The notes: generated from the sequence alone by a model not told the origin. DNA of 64,000 nt from PALSA-607 sp036501485 (GCA_036501485.1 DASYAG010000093.1:4131-68130), one strand, 5' to 3'; shown: positions 34,885-44,919, counted from the first letter of the stretch. Numbers and translations are program-made.

Positions 34885-35538
34885 ATGAGTGATGAGCAGC
34901 TCAGGACGATCGGCATTCTCGGCGGCACTGGCGACCAAGGTCGCGGGCTCGCGTATCGGTGGGCGGTGGCTGGTCTCGACGTCATCGTCGGCTCTCGAGA
35001 TGCGCAGCGAGCGCAGGTTGCCGCCGCCGAGATCGGATTCGGCGTGCGTGGTGCTGCGAACCTCGAGGTGGCTGCGAACGCCGACATCGTCGTCGTTGCG
35101 GTGCCGTGGGATGGCCACGCCGACCTGCTCGAGTCTGTCGCTGCGCTAGCGGTCGGCAAGATTGTGGTGGACTGCGTGAATCCGATCGGCTTCGACGATA
35201 AGGGCGCGTACCCACTTGAAGTCGCTGAGGGAAGTGCGGCACAGCAGGCGGCCGCGATCTTGCCAGGCAGTCGTGTCGTTGCCGCGTTCCATCATGTGTC
35301 GGCGGTGCTGCTGAATGACCGCGCCGTCGATGCCATCGACTGCGACATCATGGTGCTTGGTGAAGACCGCGCCGCGACCGACATTGTCGTGCAACTGGCC
35401 GCGACCATTCCGGGTGCGCGCGGGTTCTACGCCGGTCGGTTGCGCAACGCACATCAGATCGAAGCGTTAACAGCGAACCTGATTTCGGTTAACCGCCGTT
35501 ATAAGGCACACGCAGGCATCAGGTTGACTGACGTCTGA
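34885..35538 (+). CDS. npdG: F420H2:NADP+ oxidoreductase (NADPH-dependent F420 reductase)
   Basis: 217 residues from ATG at 34885 (ATG at 34876 also possible; GAGG upstream favours 34885). IGILGGTGDQGRGLAYRWAVAG is the dinucleotide-binding loop of the family, VIVGSRDAQRA fixes NADPH preference (S-R after beta2), and VVVAVPWDGHADLL with KIVVDCVNPI and VVAAFHHVSA are F420-reductase blocks. It interconverts NADPH and reduced coenzyme F420, showing that the organism uses F420. Confidence 0.93.
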   Translation: MSDEQLRTIGILGGTGDQGRGLAYRWAVAGLDVIVGSRDAQRAQVAAAEIGFGVRGAANLEVAANADIVVVAVPWDGHADLLESVAALAVGKIVVDCVNPIGFDDKGAYPLEVAEGSAAQQAAAILPGSRVVAAFHHVSAVLLNDRAVDAIDCDIMVLGEDRAATDIVVQLAATIPGARGFYAGRLRNAHQIEALTANLISVNRRYKAHAGIRLTDV

Positions 35539-35557
35539 CGCGCGCGAGTAGGAGTGC

Positions 35558-36391
35558 CTAGTTGTACGAGTGCTCAGCGTCGGGGTAATCGCGCGACTTC
35601 ACGTCGTCCGCAAATCGCTTTGCGGCATCAAGCAGCACTCCGCGCACGTCGGCATAGGGCTTCACGAACTTCGGCACCGCACCGGAAGTAGCGGATCGCA
35701 TGCCTGCCATGTCTGTCCAGACCAGTACCTGTGCGTCGCACTCAATACCGGCGCCGATGCCGATCGTGGGGACGGTCAGCTCGGCGGTTACCCGCTTCGC
35801 GAGGTCACTAGGCACCATTTCGAGTACTACCGCGAAGACTCCCGCGGCTTGCAAGGCGAGCGCGTCATCGATGACGCGCTCGGCATCGGTACCGCGACCC
35901 TGCACCCGGTAGCCGCCGAGGCCGTAAACGCTCTGCGGTGTGAAGCCGATGTGGCCCATGACAGGAATTCCGGCGTCGACGACCGTGCGTGCGTGCTCCG
36001 CGACCCGCGCGCCACCCTCGAACTTCACCGCGTGCGCGCCAGCTTCCTTCATGAACCGTACGGACGTCTCGAGGGCCTGCTGCGGTGAGAGCTGGTACGA
36101 GCCGAACGGGAGGTCGGCGACCACAAGCGCGGTCTGGGTGCCCCGGACCACGGCGCGGACCAGCGGCAACAGCTCGTCGACAGTCACCGAAACGGTGTCG
36201 GGATAGCCGAGAACATTGTTCGCCGCGGAGTCGCCGACGAGCAGCACGTCGATCCCGGCCGCCTCGAAAATGCCGGCAGTGAGTTGGTCGTAGGAGGTGA
36301 GCATCGCCCACCGCTGTCCGGCGTCCTTGCGCTTTTGGAGCTCGTGAACACCCAGCCGGGTCGGGCGAGACGGGGTTGCGGCAGCAGTCAT
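35558..36391 (-). CDS. panB: 3-methyl-2-oxobutanoate hydroxymethyltransferase
   Basis: 277 residues. Conserved blocks: AMLTSYDQLTAGIFEAAGIDVLLVGDSAANNVLGYPDTVSVT (Mg-binding D-S and D), VVADLPFGSYQ, AHAVKFEGG (Lys/Glu), GHIGFTPQSVYGLGGYRVQGR and MVPSDLAKRVTAEL, IPTIGIGAG-like VPTIGIGAGIECDAQVLVWTDM. First committed step of pantothenate and CoA synthesis, transferring a hydroxymethyl from methylene-THF to ketoisovalerate. Confidence 0.95.
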   Translation of the reverse strand: MTAAATPSRPTRLGVHELQKRKDAGQRWAMLTSYDQLTAGIFEAAGIDVLLVGDSAANNVLGYPDTVSVTVDELLPLVRAVVRGTQTALVVADLPFGSYQLSPQQALETSVRFMKEAGAHAVKFEGGARVAEHARTVVDAGIPVMGHIGFTPQSVYGLGGYRVQGRGTDAERVIDDALALQAAGVFAVVLEMVPSDLAKRVTAELTVPTIGIGAGIECDAQVLVWTDMAGMRSATSGAVPKFVKPYADVRGVLLDAAKRFADDVKSRDYPDAEHSYN

Positions 36392-36447
36392 GGGGGTGAA
36401 CCCAACCTTTCAGGCCTCGAGTCGCCGTTCGGCGTACCCGGGCACTT

Positions 36448-38247
36448 CTATTCTCGCACGCGGTCGCTCGGTTCGGCGGACGGTTCGCGCCAGCGATTCG
36501 TGATCGGCAGCCGGCGGTCGCGGCCGAAGTTGCGGCCGCTGATCTTCGGTCCGGGTGGGTACTGGCGGCGCTTGTATTCCGAGCCGTCAACGAGCCTGAT
36601 CACCCGATCGACGATGGCCGGGTCGTGCCCCGCGGCGATAAGCGCGTCGCGACCCAGGTCGTGCTCGATGTAGGCCCCGAGAACGCGGTCAAGCACTTCG
36701 TAATCGGGAAGTGAGTCGCTGTCGAGTTGCTCCGGGCGCAGCTCGGCGGACGGCGGCTTTTCGATCGAGTTCTGCGGAATCGGCGGTTCGTCTCCGGTGG
36801 TGACCTGGGCGTTGCGCCAGCGCGCGAGCCGCCATACCAGTGTCTTCGGCACATCTTTGATCGGAGCGAATCCGCCAGCCGAATCGCCGTAAAGGGTCGA
36901 GTAGCCCGTCGCCAGCTCGCTCTTGTTGCCGGTTGTCAGCACCAGGTGGCCGTGCTCGTTCGACAGCCCCATGAGAATCGTGCCGCGAACGCGAGCCTGC
37001 AGATTCTCCGCGGCCAGGCCGTGCAACTCGACGTCCTTTTCGAACGCCGTCACGATGTCGCCGATCGGCACCACCGTGTGGGTGGTTCCTTGTCGGCGCG
37101 CGAGCTCGGCTGCGTCGGCTAGTGAGTGCTCGCTCGACCAGCGGCTCGGCAACGCCACCGTGTGAACGGCGTCGGCCCCGAGGGCGTCAACGGCAATTGT
37201 TGCGACCAGCGCAGAGTCGATACCACCGGAGAGTCCGAGCACGACTGACGCGAACCCGTTCTTGCGCACGTAGTCGCGGGTCGCTGCGACCAACGCGCCG
37301 TATACCTCAGCTTCGGCACCGAGTGGCGGTGCCAGCCCACCCAAAAGCGCTTCGTAGTGCGGAAGCGGCGGCGTCCGCAAGTCAATCCGATTGATGTGCA
37401 TCAAGGTGCCGTCGCGCACGTCGACACCGCCGATGCGATTGTCGACCGCCGCAGGCAGCGCCAGGTCGACAACGACAAGGCCTTCCTCGAAGCGCGGCGC
37501 GCGCGCCAGCGGTTGGCCCTCGGGTGTGACGACGAAGGAGTCGCCATCGAACACCAACTCGTCTTGGCCGCCGACCATGTTGACGTAGGCAAGTGTCGCG
37601 TTTGCTTCTGCAGCGCGCCGTTGGGCAAGCCGCAAACGAACGTCTCCCTTGCCGCGTTCGAACGGCGAGGCGTTGACATTGACGACGAGTCCGGCAGTCG
37701 CGTGGCCTGCCGCCGTCAGCGGCCCGCCGTCCTGCCATAGGTCTTCGCATACCGTCATGGCGATGTCGATGCCGAGGTGGCGCACTACTGGCAGCTGGTC
37801 GCCGCGACTGAAATAGCGGAGCTCGTCGAAGACGCCGTAGTTGGGCAAGTGGTGCTTTGCATAGCGGGCGGCAACCTGACCGCGAAACAGGAACGCGGCG
37901 GCGTCGCAAGGCAACTGGTGTGCGGCGTTGTCCGACCTGGAAACCGAGACGCTCGCGATTCGGTGCGGCCGTTCGAGGTAGCCGACGATGACTGCGAGTT
38001 CGCCAAGACCAACTGCGGCGAGTTGGGTCGCCAGGCTCTGGATCAGCGTGGCTGATGCCTCGATGAACGACTCGCGCAGCACCAGATCTTCCGGCGGATA
38101 ACCGGTCAGCATCATCTCCGGGAACGCGACGACGTGGGCGCCGCGCGCAGCCGCGTGCTTCGACCAGGAAACGACAAGTTCGGCGTTGCCCGCGAGGTCG
38201 CCGACAACGGGGTCGACCTGGGCAAGGGCGAGTCTGAGCTGCGGCAC
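36448..38247 (-). CDS. nadE: glutamine-dependent NAD+ synthetase
   Basis: 599 residues in two domains. The N-terminal glutaminase of the nitrilase fold (1-280) shows FPEMMLTGYPPEDL (Glu), a KHHLPNYGVFDE block (Lys) and MTVCEDLWQDGG (nucleophile Cys). The C-terminal synthetase has VVLGLSGGIDSALVATIAVDALG (SGGxDS pyrophosphate loop) and TTGNKSELATGYSTLYGDSAGGFAPIKDVPKT. It makes NAD+ from deamido-NAD with ammonia channelled from glutamine. Divergent from glnA2 across 84 bases. NAD+ supply is notable next to an island with two TIR proteins, though no link is shown. Confidence 0.95.
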   Translation of the reverse strand: MPQLRLALAQVDPVVGDLAGNAELVVSWSKHAAARGAHVVAFPEMMLTGYPPEDLVLRESFIEASATLIQSLATQLAAVGLGELAVIVGYLERPHRIASVSVSRSDNAAHQLPCDAAAFLFRGQVAARYAKHHLPNYGVFDELRYFSRGDQLPVVRHLGIDIAMTVCEDLWQDGGPLTAAGHATAGLVVNVNASPFERGKGDVRLRLAQRRAAEANATLAYVNMVGGQDELVFDGDSFVVTPEGQPLARAPRFEEGLVVVDLALPAAVDNRIGGVDVRDGTLMHINRIDLRTPPLPHYEALLGGLAPPLGAEAEVYGALVAATRDYVRKNGFASVVLGLSGGIDSALVATIAVDALGADAVHTVALPSRWSSEHSLADAAELARRQGTTHTVVPIGDIVTAFEKDVELHGLAAENLQARVRGTILMGLSNEHGHLVLTTGNKSELATGYSTLYGDSAGGFAPIKDVPKTLVWRLARWRNAQVTTGDEPPIPQNSIEKPPSAELRPEQLDSDSLPDYEVLDRVLGAYIEHDLGRDALIAAGHDPAIVDRVIRLVDGSEYKRRQYPPGPKISGRNFGRDRRLPITNRWREPSAEPSDRVRE

Positions 38248-38331
38248 ATCACCAGCGTAGTTGGGCGTTCAGGCACCCGTCGTTCGGCGCGGCGTAATAC
38301 CGAAGTAACGTGATATCGAGAGGATCACACC

Positions 38332-39693
38332 ATGGATAAACAGACCGAGTTCGTGCTGCGCACCCTTGAGGAGCGCGACATCCGCTTCGTGCGGCTGTGG
38401 TTCACGGACGTGCTTGGCTTCCTGAAGTCGGTCGCCGTTGCACCGGCTGAGCTCGAAGGCGCCTTTGCCGAAGGCATCGGATTCGACGGTTCGGCCATCG
38501 AGGGATTCGCCCGCGTCTACGAGGCGGACATGCTCGCCAAGCCAGATCCGGCGACGTTCCAGATCCTGCCCTGGCGATCGGAGTCGCCCGGGACTGCCCG
38601 CATGTTCTGCGACATCTTGATGCCCGACGGATCGCCGAGTTGGGCCGACTCTCGGTATGTGCTGAAGCGCGCACTTGCCCGGGCCTCTGAGCTCGGCTTC
38701 ACCTTCTACACCCACCCCGAGATCGAGTTCTTCCTTTTCGAGCGCGCACCAAAGCCCGGCGAAGCGCCGGTGCCGGCCGACTCGAGCGGGTACTTCGACC
38801 ACACGCCGCACGGGGTCGGGCACGACTTTCGTCGGCAGGCGATCACGATGCTCGAATCGATGGGCATCTCGGTCGAGTTCAGCCACCACGAAGGTGCGCC
38901 GGGGCAGCAGGAGATCGATCTGCGCTACGCCGATGCGCTGACCACGGCCGACAACATCATGACGTTTCGACAGGTCATGAAGCAGGTTGCTCTCGAGCAA
39001 GACGTCTACGCCTCGTTCATGCCCAAGCCGTTCACCGAGTTCCCCGGTTCGGGCATGCACACCCACCTGTCGCTATTCGAGGGTGACCGCAACGCGTTCT
39101 TCGAGGCCGGCGCGCAATACCAACTCTCCAAGACGGCGCGCGCGTTCATTGCCGGCATCTTGGCGCATGCGTCGGAGATCACCGCCGTCACCAACCAGTT
39201 CGTCAACAGCTACAAGCGTTTGTGGGGCGCGACGTCACTTTCGGCGGGCGCCGGCGGCGAGGCTCCGTCGTACGTGTGCTGGGGTCACAACAACCGTTCG
39301 GCGCTGGTCCGGGTGCCGATGTACAAGCCGCTGAAGGGCAACTCGACCAGGGTCGAGATCCGCTCACCAGATCCGGCCTGCAATCCGTACCTCGCGTTTG
39401 CCCTGCTCCTCGGCGCCGGGCTAAAAGGCATCGAAGAGGGCTACGACCTTCCCGAGGGCGCCGAAGACGACGTGTGGGCGCTCACCGAGGCCGAACGCCG
39501 TGCCATGGGCATCAAGCCGCTGCCGGCCTCACTCGCCGAAGCCATCGCGGTGATGGAGACGTCGGAGTTGGTTGCGAACGTCCTCGGCGAGCACGTGTTC
39601 GACTTCTTCCTACGCAACAAGCGCGAGGAGTGGGCCGACTACCAGCGCCAGGTCACCGCCTACGAGCGGGATCGCTACCTGCCCATCCTTTGA
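38332..39693 (+). CDS. glnA2: glutamine synthetase, GlnA2-type (non-adenylylated form)
   Basis: 453 residues. VRLWFTDVLGFLKSVAVAP, GFDGSAIEGFARVYEADM, HPEIEFFLFE (Glu ligands), SHHEGAPGQQEIDLRYADAL, FMPKPFTEFPGSGMHTHLSLF and NSTRVEIRSPDPACNPYLAF are glutamine synthetase signatures. At the position of the adenylylated Tyr in GlnA1 the sequence reads EDDVWALTEAERR without Tyr, as in mycobacterial GlnA2. Some actinobacterial GlnA2 homologues handle glutamate amides other than glutamine. glnE follows 16 bases downstream and is probably co-transcribed. Confidence 0.93.
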   Translation: MDKQTEFVLRTLEERDIRFVRLWFTDVLGFLKSVAVAPAELEGAFAEGIGFDGSAIEGFARVYEADMLAKPDPATFQILPWRSESPGTARMFCDILMPDGSPSWADSRYVLKRALARASELGFTFYTHPEIEFFLFERAPKPGEAPVPADSSGYFDHTPHGVGHDFRRQAITMLESMGISVEFSHHEGAPGQQEIDLRYADALTTADNIMTFRQVMKQVALEQDVYASFMPKPFTEFPGSGMHTHLSLFEGDRNAFFEAGAQYQLSKTARAFIAGILAHASEITAVTNQFVNSYKRLWGATSLSAGAGGEAPSYVCWGHNNRSALVRVPMYKPLKGNSTRVEIRSPDPACNPYLAFALLLGAGLKGIEEGYDLPEGAEDDVWALTEAERRAMGIKPLPASLAEAIAVMETSELVANVLGEHVFDFFLRNKREEWADYQRQVTAYERDRYLPIL

Positions 39694-39709
39694 CAGATAA
39701 CGTCAAGGC

Positions 39710-42700
39710 GTGACCAGCGGCGACCAGGATCGGCACGCCAGTCGCCAGGCCAGGCTTGCTCGACTCGGCTTCACCGATGCGGCGCGCGCCGAACTCCTCG
39801 CAGCAAGGGCCGAACTCGGGTTCGGGCTGCTGACCGAGATTGCGGCAAGCGCCGATCCCGATCTCGCGCTGGAATCCGTCGTCCATCTCGTCGAGGCCAC
39901 CCAGACGTCGGTCGCCCTCGACGCTCAACACAACGCCCTTGCCTTGCACAACGCGCTGCAGACCGACGTCGATTTCCGGCATCGGTTGTTCGCCGTGCTC
40001 GGCTCGAGCGCCGCCCTCGGCGACCATTTGGCGACGCATCCGGTCGACTGGACCGAATTGGCCGACCCGGGCGTTGACGACAGCCGACCGAGCTGGCTCG
40101 GCCTTCGCACGACATTGACCGCCGCGGTCGCAGGCAAGAGCGGCCCGATCGCGGAGGCGGCCTTGCGGTCGACGTATCGCCGGTTGCTGCTGCGCCTGGC
40201 CGCCCGAGACCTTGGCGGCAAGGCCACCGTCGACGACGTTGCGGCTGAGCTCGCGGACCTCGCCGCTGCGACCCTCGACGCCGCGCTCGTGGTCGCCCAA
40301 GCCGAACTGCTGCCCGATGCCGCGCCGTGCCGCCTCGCGGTCATCGGCATGGGCAAGTGCGGGGGCCGCGAGCTCAACTACATCAGCGACGTCGATGTGG
40401 TGTTCGTCGCCGAACCCGCCGTTATCGAGGGGGCGGACGTCGATGAAGTGGCGGCTCTGCGCACGGCGACTCACCTCGCCTCCGGGGTCATCCGCGTCTG
40501 TGCGTCGATCTGGGAGGTCGACGCCGCATTGCGGCCCGAGGGCAAGATGGGTCCACTCGTTCGCACGTTGGCGAGCCACGTCGCGTACTACCAACGCTGG
40601 GCGAAAACCTGGGAATTCCAGGCTCTGCTGAAGGCACGACCAGTCGCGGGTGATCTCGAGTTGGGTCACGCATACATCGATGCGGTGCGGCCGATGGTGT
40701 GGAGCGCCGCGGGTCGCGAGCACTTCGTCGAAGACGTCCAGGCAATGCGTCGCAGAGTCGAAGCGAGCCTGCCGGCGGCAGAAGCAGAACGTGAGATCAA
40801 GCTCGGCCCGGGCGGCCTGCGCGACGTTGAGTTCGCGGTGCAGTTGTTGCAACTCGTGCACGGCCGGGCGGACGACCAGCTGCGCAGCGTCACAACGCAG
40901 AACGCGCTGGCTGACCTTGCCGCCGGTGGATACGTCGGCCGCCAAGACGCCGCGTTGCTCGCCGAGGCATATCGGTTCTTACGCATCCTGGAGAACCGGC
41001 TTCAGCTGCACAGACTTCGACGCACTCACGTGTTGCCGCTGGCTGCCGCAGACATTCGTCGGCTCGGGCGCAGCATGGGATTTCGGCAAGATCCGGCCGG
41101 CGAGCTGCACGCCGAGCATGCTCGACATGCCCGCGAAGTGCGGCGGCTGCACGAAAAACTGTTCTATCGGCCGCTTCTTGCTGCGGTCGCGCGGCTTCCA
41201 GGAGACGAAGCGCACCTTTCTCTCGATGCTGCGGCAGCACGACTCGAGGCGTTGGGCTACACCGATCCCGAGAACGCACTGCGTCACCTCGAGGCGTTGA
41301 CGAGCGGCGTCAGTCGTCGAGCCGCGATCCAACGCACGTTGCTGCCGGTCATGCTCAGCTGGTTCGCAGATGCCCCAGACCCCGACGGCGGGTTGCTCGC
41401 GTTTCGCCAGGTGTCGGATTCGCTCGGCGACACGCACTGGTACCTGCGATTGCTGCGCGATGAGGGTGCAGCGGCACAGCACCTGGCGCTGATTTTGGCG
41501 AGCAGTCGCTACGCCGCCGACTTGTTCATGCGGGCCCCTGAATCGGTGGCAATGATGGCCGACACCGGCGATGGCCCGCATCAGTTGCGGCCTCGTGCCG
41601 CGGCTGATCTGCGTGCTGAGTTGATGGCGGCGGTACGTCGCTACGACGACGCGGGCGAGGCGGCGTCAACAGCACGCGGCTTGCGGCGCCGCGAACTACT
41701 GCGAGTCGCGTGTGCCGACCTGCTCGGCCTGCTCGACACCACCGAGGTAGGAGAGGCGCTGTCGGACGTCACCTCCGCCACGCTCGACGCCGTGCTCGAC
41801 GCGGTTCTGCGCCAGGTGCGATCGGATCGCGCCGCTCGTGGCGAGCCAGGCGCGCTGCCCATGAGGATTGCCATCATTGGGATGGGCCGCCTTGGCGGCG
41901 GCGAGCAGGGTTATGGCAGCGACGCCGATGTGTTGTTCGTGCACGAACCATTGCCGGGTGCTGATGAGGCGCAGGCCGCTGCCGTCGCCCACCTTGTCGC
42001 GAACGAACTGCGCCGGCTGCTCGCCGTCCCGGCCCCTGAACCGCCCGTCGACGTAGATGCTGATCTGCGTCCCGAAGGACGGCAGGGCCCCCTGACGCGC
42101 AGCCTGGGCTCCTACGTCGCGTATTACGCGCGCTGGTCGAAGGTCTGGGAGAGCCAGGCGCTGCTGCGCGCTTCACCCGTCGCCGGCGATGCCGACCTCG
42201 GTGCGCGGTTCATCGAGGCGATCACCCCGCTGCGGTGGCCGGCTGAGGGGTTGGCGCCCGCTGACGTGCGAGAGGTCCGGCGGATCAAGGCTCGGGTGGA
42301 GAAGGAACGCCTGCCGCGCGGCGCCGACCCGACCCTGAACACGAAGCTTGGCAGGGGTGGGCTCAGCGACGTGGAATGGACCGTTCAGTTACTCCAGCTG
42401 CGGTTCGCAGGCCAGTTCGAAGGGCTGCGGACGACCTCGACGCTGCTCGCGCTGGATGCGGCCCTCGACGGTGGTCTCGTCGACGAGTTGGACGCCGAGA
42501 CGCTCGCGTCTGCGTGGCGCCTTGCGACGAAGGTGCGCAACGCGCTCGTCCTCGCGCGTGGGAAACCGACCGACTCGATACCTACCGACTTCAGGGATGT
42601 CGTCCGGATCGCTCGTATGGTTGGCTACTCTCCGTCCCAATCCGGTGACTTCTTGGATGTGTACCGTCGTGTGACCCGGCGATCCCGGGCCGTCGTCGAC

Positions 42701-42718
42701 AAGGTGTTCTACGCGTGA
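39710..42718 (+). CDS. glnE: bifunctional glutamine synthetase adenylyltransferase/deadenylylase
   Basis: 1002 residues from GTG at 39710. Two nucleotidyltransferase domains: AVIGMGKCGGRELNYISDVDVVFV in the N-terminal half (deadenylylase side) and IIGMGRLGGGEQGYGSDADVLFV in the C-terminal half (adenylylase side), each with G-G-x(n)-D-x-D. Helical linkers contain LGPGGLRDVEFAVQLLQLVHG and LGRGGLSDVEWTVQLLQL repeats of the family. It modifies the GlnA1 Tyr to tune nitrogen assimilation. The stop overlaps the next gene (GTGA). Confidence 0.95.
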   Translation: MTSGDQDRHASRQARLARLGFTDAARAELLAARAELGFGLLTEIAASADPDLALESVVHLVEATQTSVALDAQHNALALHNALQTDVDFRHRLFAVLGSSAALGDHLATHPVDWTELADPGVDDSRPSWLGLRTTLTAAVAGKSGPIAEAALRSTYRRLLLRLAARDLGGKATVDDVAAELADLAAATLDAALVVAQAELLPDAAPCRLAVIGMGKCGGRELNYISDVDVVFVAEPAVIEGADVDEVAALRTATHLASGVIRVCASIWEVDAALRPEGKMGPLVRTLASHVAYYQRWAKTWEFQALLKARPVAGDLELGHAYIDAVRPMVWSAAGREHFVEDVQAMRRRVEASLPAAEAEREIKLGPGGLRDVEFAVQLLQLVHGRADDQLRSVTTQNALADLAAGGYVGRQDAALLAEAYRFLRILENRLQLHRLRRTHVLPLAAADIRRLGRSMGFRQDPAGELHAEHARHAREVRRLHEKLFYRPLLAAVARLPGDEAHLSLDAAAARLEALGYTDPENALRHLEALTSGVSRRAAIQRTLLPVMLSWFADAPDPDGGLLAFRQVSDSLGDTHWYLRLLRDEGAAAQHLALILASSRYAADLFMRAPESVAMMADTGDGPHQLRPRAAADLRAELMAAVRRYDDAGEAASTARGLRRRELLRVACADLLGLLDTTEVGEALSDVTSATLDAVLDAVLRQVRSDRAARGEPGALPMRIAIIGMGRLGGGEQGYGSDADVLFVHEPLPGADEAQAAAVAHLVANELRRLLAVPAPEPPVDVDADLRPEGRQGPLTRSLGSYVAYYARWSKVWESQALLRASPVAGDADLGARFIEAITPLRWPAEGLAPADVREVRRIKARVEKERLPRGADPTLNTKLGRGGLSDVEWTVQLLQLRFAGQFEGLRTTSTLLALDAALDGGLVDELDAETLASAWRLATKVRNALVLARGKPTDSIPTDFRDVVRIARMVGYSPSQSGDFLDVYRRVTRRSRAVVDKVFYA

Positions 42719-44010
42719 CTGATGTCTTAGGGGACCGAAGTCGAGGGTCCGTCTCGTCTCCGACTGCGCTTGCTATGGCGAATCGCGAGTTCCGCGGCAT
42801 CGCCGTGGCGCAGGTCACCAGCGAATGTGGCGACCAGATTGCCGCGATCGCGCTCTCGTATCTCGTCTACACCCGCTCGAACAGCCCGTTCCTGGCCGCG
42901 TCGACGTATGCGGTCACTTACGTGCCGTGGGTCTTCGGCAGCATCTTGCTGGCGCCGCTTGTCGACCGGCTCGCGCGCCGAGCAGTCATGGTGGTCTGTG
43001 ACCTCGGCCGCGCGGTGACGATCGGGCTGCTGGCGTTGGCTACCAGGGTGCACCACATGCCGATCCCGGTCCTGATCGCGCTGGTCTTGGTCTCGAGCTG
43101 CTTCTCTGCGCCTTATTCGGCGGCCCGCGCGGCGATCCTGCCGGACATCTTCGAGATCGGCCCGGCGTATGTCGGCGCTGTCGCGATCAGCCGGATCCTG
43201 CAACAGATCGACTCGGTGTTCGGCTTCGCGTTGGGCGGCCTCATCGTGGCCGCGGTGTCGCCGTCTGGCGCACTGGCGATCGACTCGGGCACCTTCGCCG
43301 TGTCGTGTCTTGTCACGCTCGCCTTGGTACGAGAACGGCCCGCCGTCCTCGTTGACGGCCGGGTGAACGTGCGGTCGCTATTCGTCGACATCATGCCCAA
43401 CATCAGGTTGGTTCTTCGGAGCAGAACCCGCCGGGCGATGTTGCTGCTCTCTGCCGCCGCCCTGCTCTTTCTCATCGCGCCCGAGGGGCTCGCTGTCGCT
43501 TACGCCCGAGAACACGGTCACGGCGCGGTGGCGGCCGGTTTGCTGACGGCGTCGCAGCCGCTGGGGATTGCGGTCGGAGCGTGGCTGTTCATCAAGTACG
43601 TGCCAGCTCGACGGCAAGGGCAGCTGCTGTTGCCGTTGGCGGGCACCGGCGCGGCCGTGCTGACCCTGACCGCGCTGGTTCCGCCGATCTGGCTGGCCTG
43701 CGTGATCTGGGGCCTGGCCGGGGTGATGCAGTGCTTCCTGGTGACCACCATCGCGGCTTACAACGTCGGGACCGAGCGGACGCTGCGGGGCCGCGCGAAC
43801 GGGATCGCGAGCGCGACAATCGCGGTAAGTCAGGGTCTTGGCTTCTTGATCTGGGGTGCGGTCGGGGAGTGGCGCGGCGCTGCGGCTGGTGTCGCGTGGG
43901 CCGGGGTGGCCGGCCTGCTGATCATGTCCTTGGTCCGCTTCAGCTGGCCGTATGAAGACATTGAGGTGGCGTGGGACAACCTCGATGCGGCTCAGCGCAG
44001 CGCCAGCTGA
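42715..44010 (+). CDS. MFS transporter
   Basis: 431 residues from GTG at 42715, overlapping the glnE stop. About twelve hydrophobic segments; QVTSECGDQIAAIALSYLVYTRSNSP, YVPWVFGSILLAPLVDRLARRAVMVVCDLGRAV (motif A between TM2 and TM3, D-R-x-x-R-R) and a repeat half beginning ARTRRAMLLLSAAALLFLI. Similar proteins are annotated as efflux permeases of unknown substrate. Translational coupling to glnE suggests the transporter is expressed with it, without proof of a nitrogen role. The final codons lie in a 17-base direct repeat. Confidence 0.85.
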   Translation: MTDVLGDRSRGSVSSPTALAMANREFRGIAVAQVTSECGDQIAAIALSYLVYTRSNSPFLAASTYAVTYVPWVFGSILLAPLVDRLARRAVMVVCDLGRAVTIGLLALATRVHHMPIPVLIALVLVSSCFSAPYSAARAAILPDIFEIGPAYVGAVAISRILQQIDSVFGFALGGLIVAAVSPSGALAIDSGTFAVSCLVTLALVRERPAVLVDGRVNVRSLFVDIMPNIRLVLRSRTRRAMLLLSAAALLFLIAPEGLAVAYAREHGHGAVAAGLLTASQPLGIAVGAWLFIKYVPARRQGQLLLPLAGTGAAVLTLTALVPPIWLACVIWGLAGVMQCFLVTTIAAYNVGTERTLRGRANGIASATIAVSQGLGFLIWGAVGEWRGAAAGVAWAGVAGLLIMSLVRFSWPYEDIEVAWDNLDAAQRSAS

Positions 44011-44034
44011 CCGATGTAGCGCAGCGCCAGCTGA
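43994..44034. repeat. 17-bp direct repeat including a stop codon
   Basis: AGCGCAGCGCCAGCTGA occurs exactly at 43994-44010, ending on the MFS stop codon, and again at 44018-44034, seven bases later and immediately before the convergent PAP2 stop. Confidence 0.85.
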
Positions 44035-44919
44035 TTACGACGCGGGCGCTTTCGGGTGTCGGTGGATGTGGTCGGGGATGTCTTCGGCGCCGGCGCTATA
44101 CACGTGGCGCCCAGTGAGCAGCCACTGGATCAGGTAACCACCCAGCAGCGCGACGACGCCGCCGACCGCGTCGAGGGTGTAGTGATTCGCCGTCCCGATG
44201 ATCACGAAGAAGGTGACGACGGGGTACAGCAAGCCGAGCGCGCGAATCCACCACCGGCCACTGAGCATGAACAAGGTGATGCCAGCCCACAGCGACCAGC
44301 CGATGTGCAGCGACGGCATGGCCGCGAATTGGTTGGAGACCTTGGAGACGCTGTTGGACCCCCACGAACCCCACGTGTGGTACTTCACGACGGTGTCGAT
44401 GAAGCCGTGGTTCGGCAGCAGGCGCGGCGGTGCGAGTGGATAGAACCAGAACCCGAGGGCGGCCAACGCGTTCGTCCCGTACAGCACGGTGCGTGCAGAG
44501 CGGTAGTTCATCGGCCGCTTGACGTAGACCCACACCAGCACGCTCAGCACGATCACGAAATGCATCAGCGCGTAGTAGTAGTCGGCGATGTTGGCGAGGT
44601 AGTGCCAGCCGCCCAACGCGACGTGGTCGAACCAGCGGTTCACGCTGAGTTCGAAGTTCAGCCCGAGGTCTTTTTCGGTGCGGAGAATCTGGCGGCCGTG
44701 CAACAACGCGATGCGTTCATGCGTCGGGACTGCGTCGCGGATCTGCGAGTAGACGATGTAGCTGAGCGCGATGAACGCGATCTCTTGCCACAGCTTCGGC
44801 CGGAGCTGACGCCGCATCCGCGCGGGCAAGAGCGGCAAAATCCGGCCCGGACGACGGGGAGATGGCGCGTCCGAGTCATGGCGCGCGTCAGTCGTCTCAA
44901 CCGTCCCCACAGTGCTCAT
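44035..44919 (-). CDS. PAP2 family (inositolphosphotransferase-like) membrane phosphatase
   Basis: 294 residues from ATG at 44919. About six transmembrane segments. Catalytic signatures are AAMPSLHIGWSLWAG (PSLH variant of PSGH) and VIIGTANHYTLDAVGG (H-Y-x-x-D), the PAP2_3 type shared with inositol-phosphorylceramide synthases and arabinogalactan-biosynthetic enzymes of actinobacteria. It could hydrolyse or transfer a lipid phosphate. The longer open frame to 45357 is a chimera with a decayed kinase fragment and is rejected. Confidence 0.86.
   Translation of the reverse strand: MSTVGTVETTDARHDSDAPSPRRPGRILPLLPARMRRQLRPKLWQEIAFIALSYIVYSQIRDAVPTHERIALLHGRQILRTEKDLGLNFELSVNRWFDHVALGGWHYLANIADYYYALMHFVIVLSVLVWVYVKRPMNYRSARTVLYGTNALAALGFWFYPLAPPRLLPNHGFIDTVVKYHTWGSWGSNSVSKVSNQFAAMPSLHIGWSLWAGITLFMLSGRWWIRALGLLYPVVTFFVIIGTANHYTLDAVGGVVALLGGYLIQWLLTGRHVYSAGAEDIPDHIHRHPKAPAS

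Noticed and set aside
39653..40945. 430-codon open frame antisense to glnE
   Set aside because: Shadow of a well-supported essential gene in high-GC DNA; the product has no recognisable domain.
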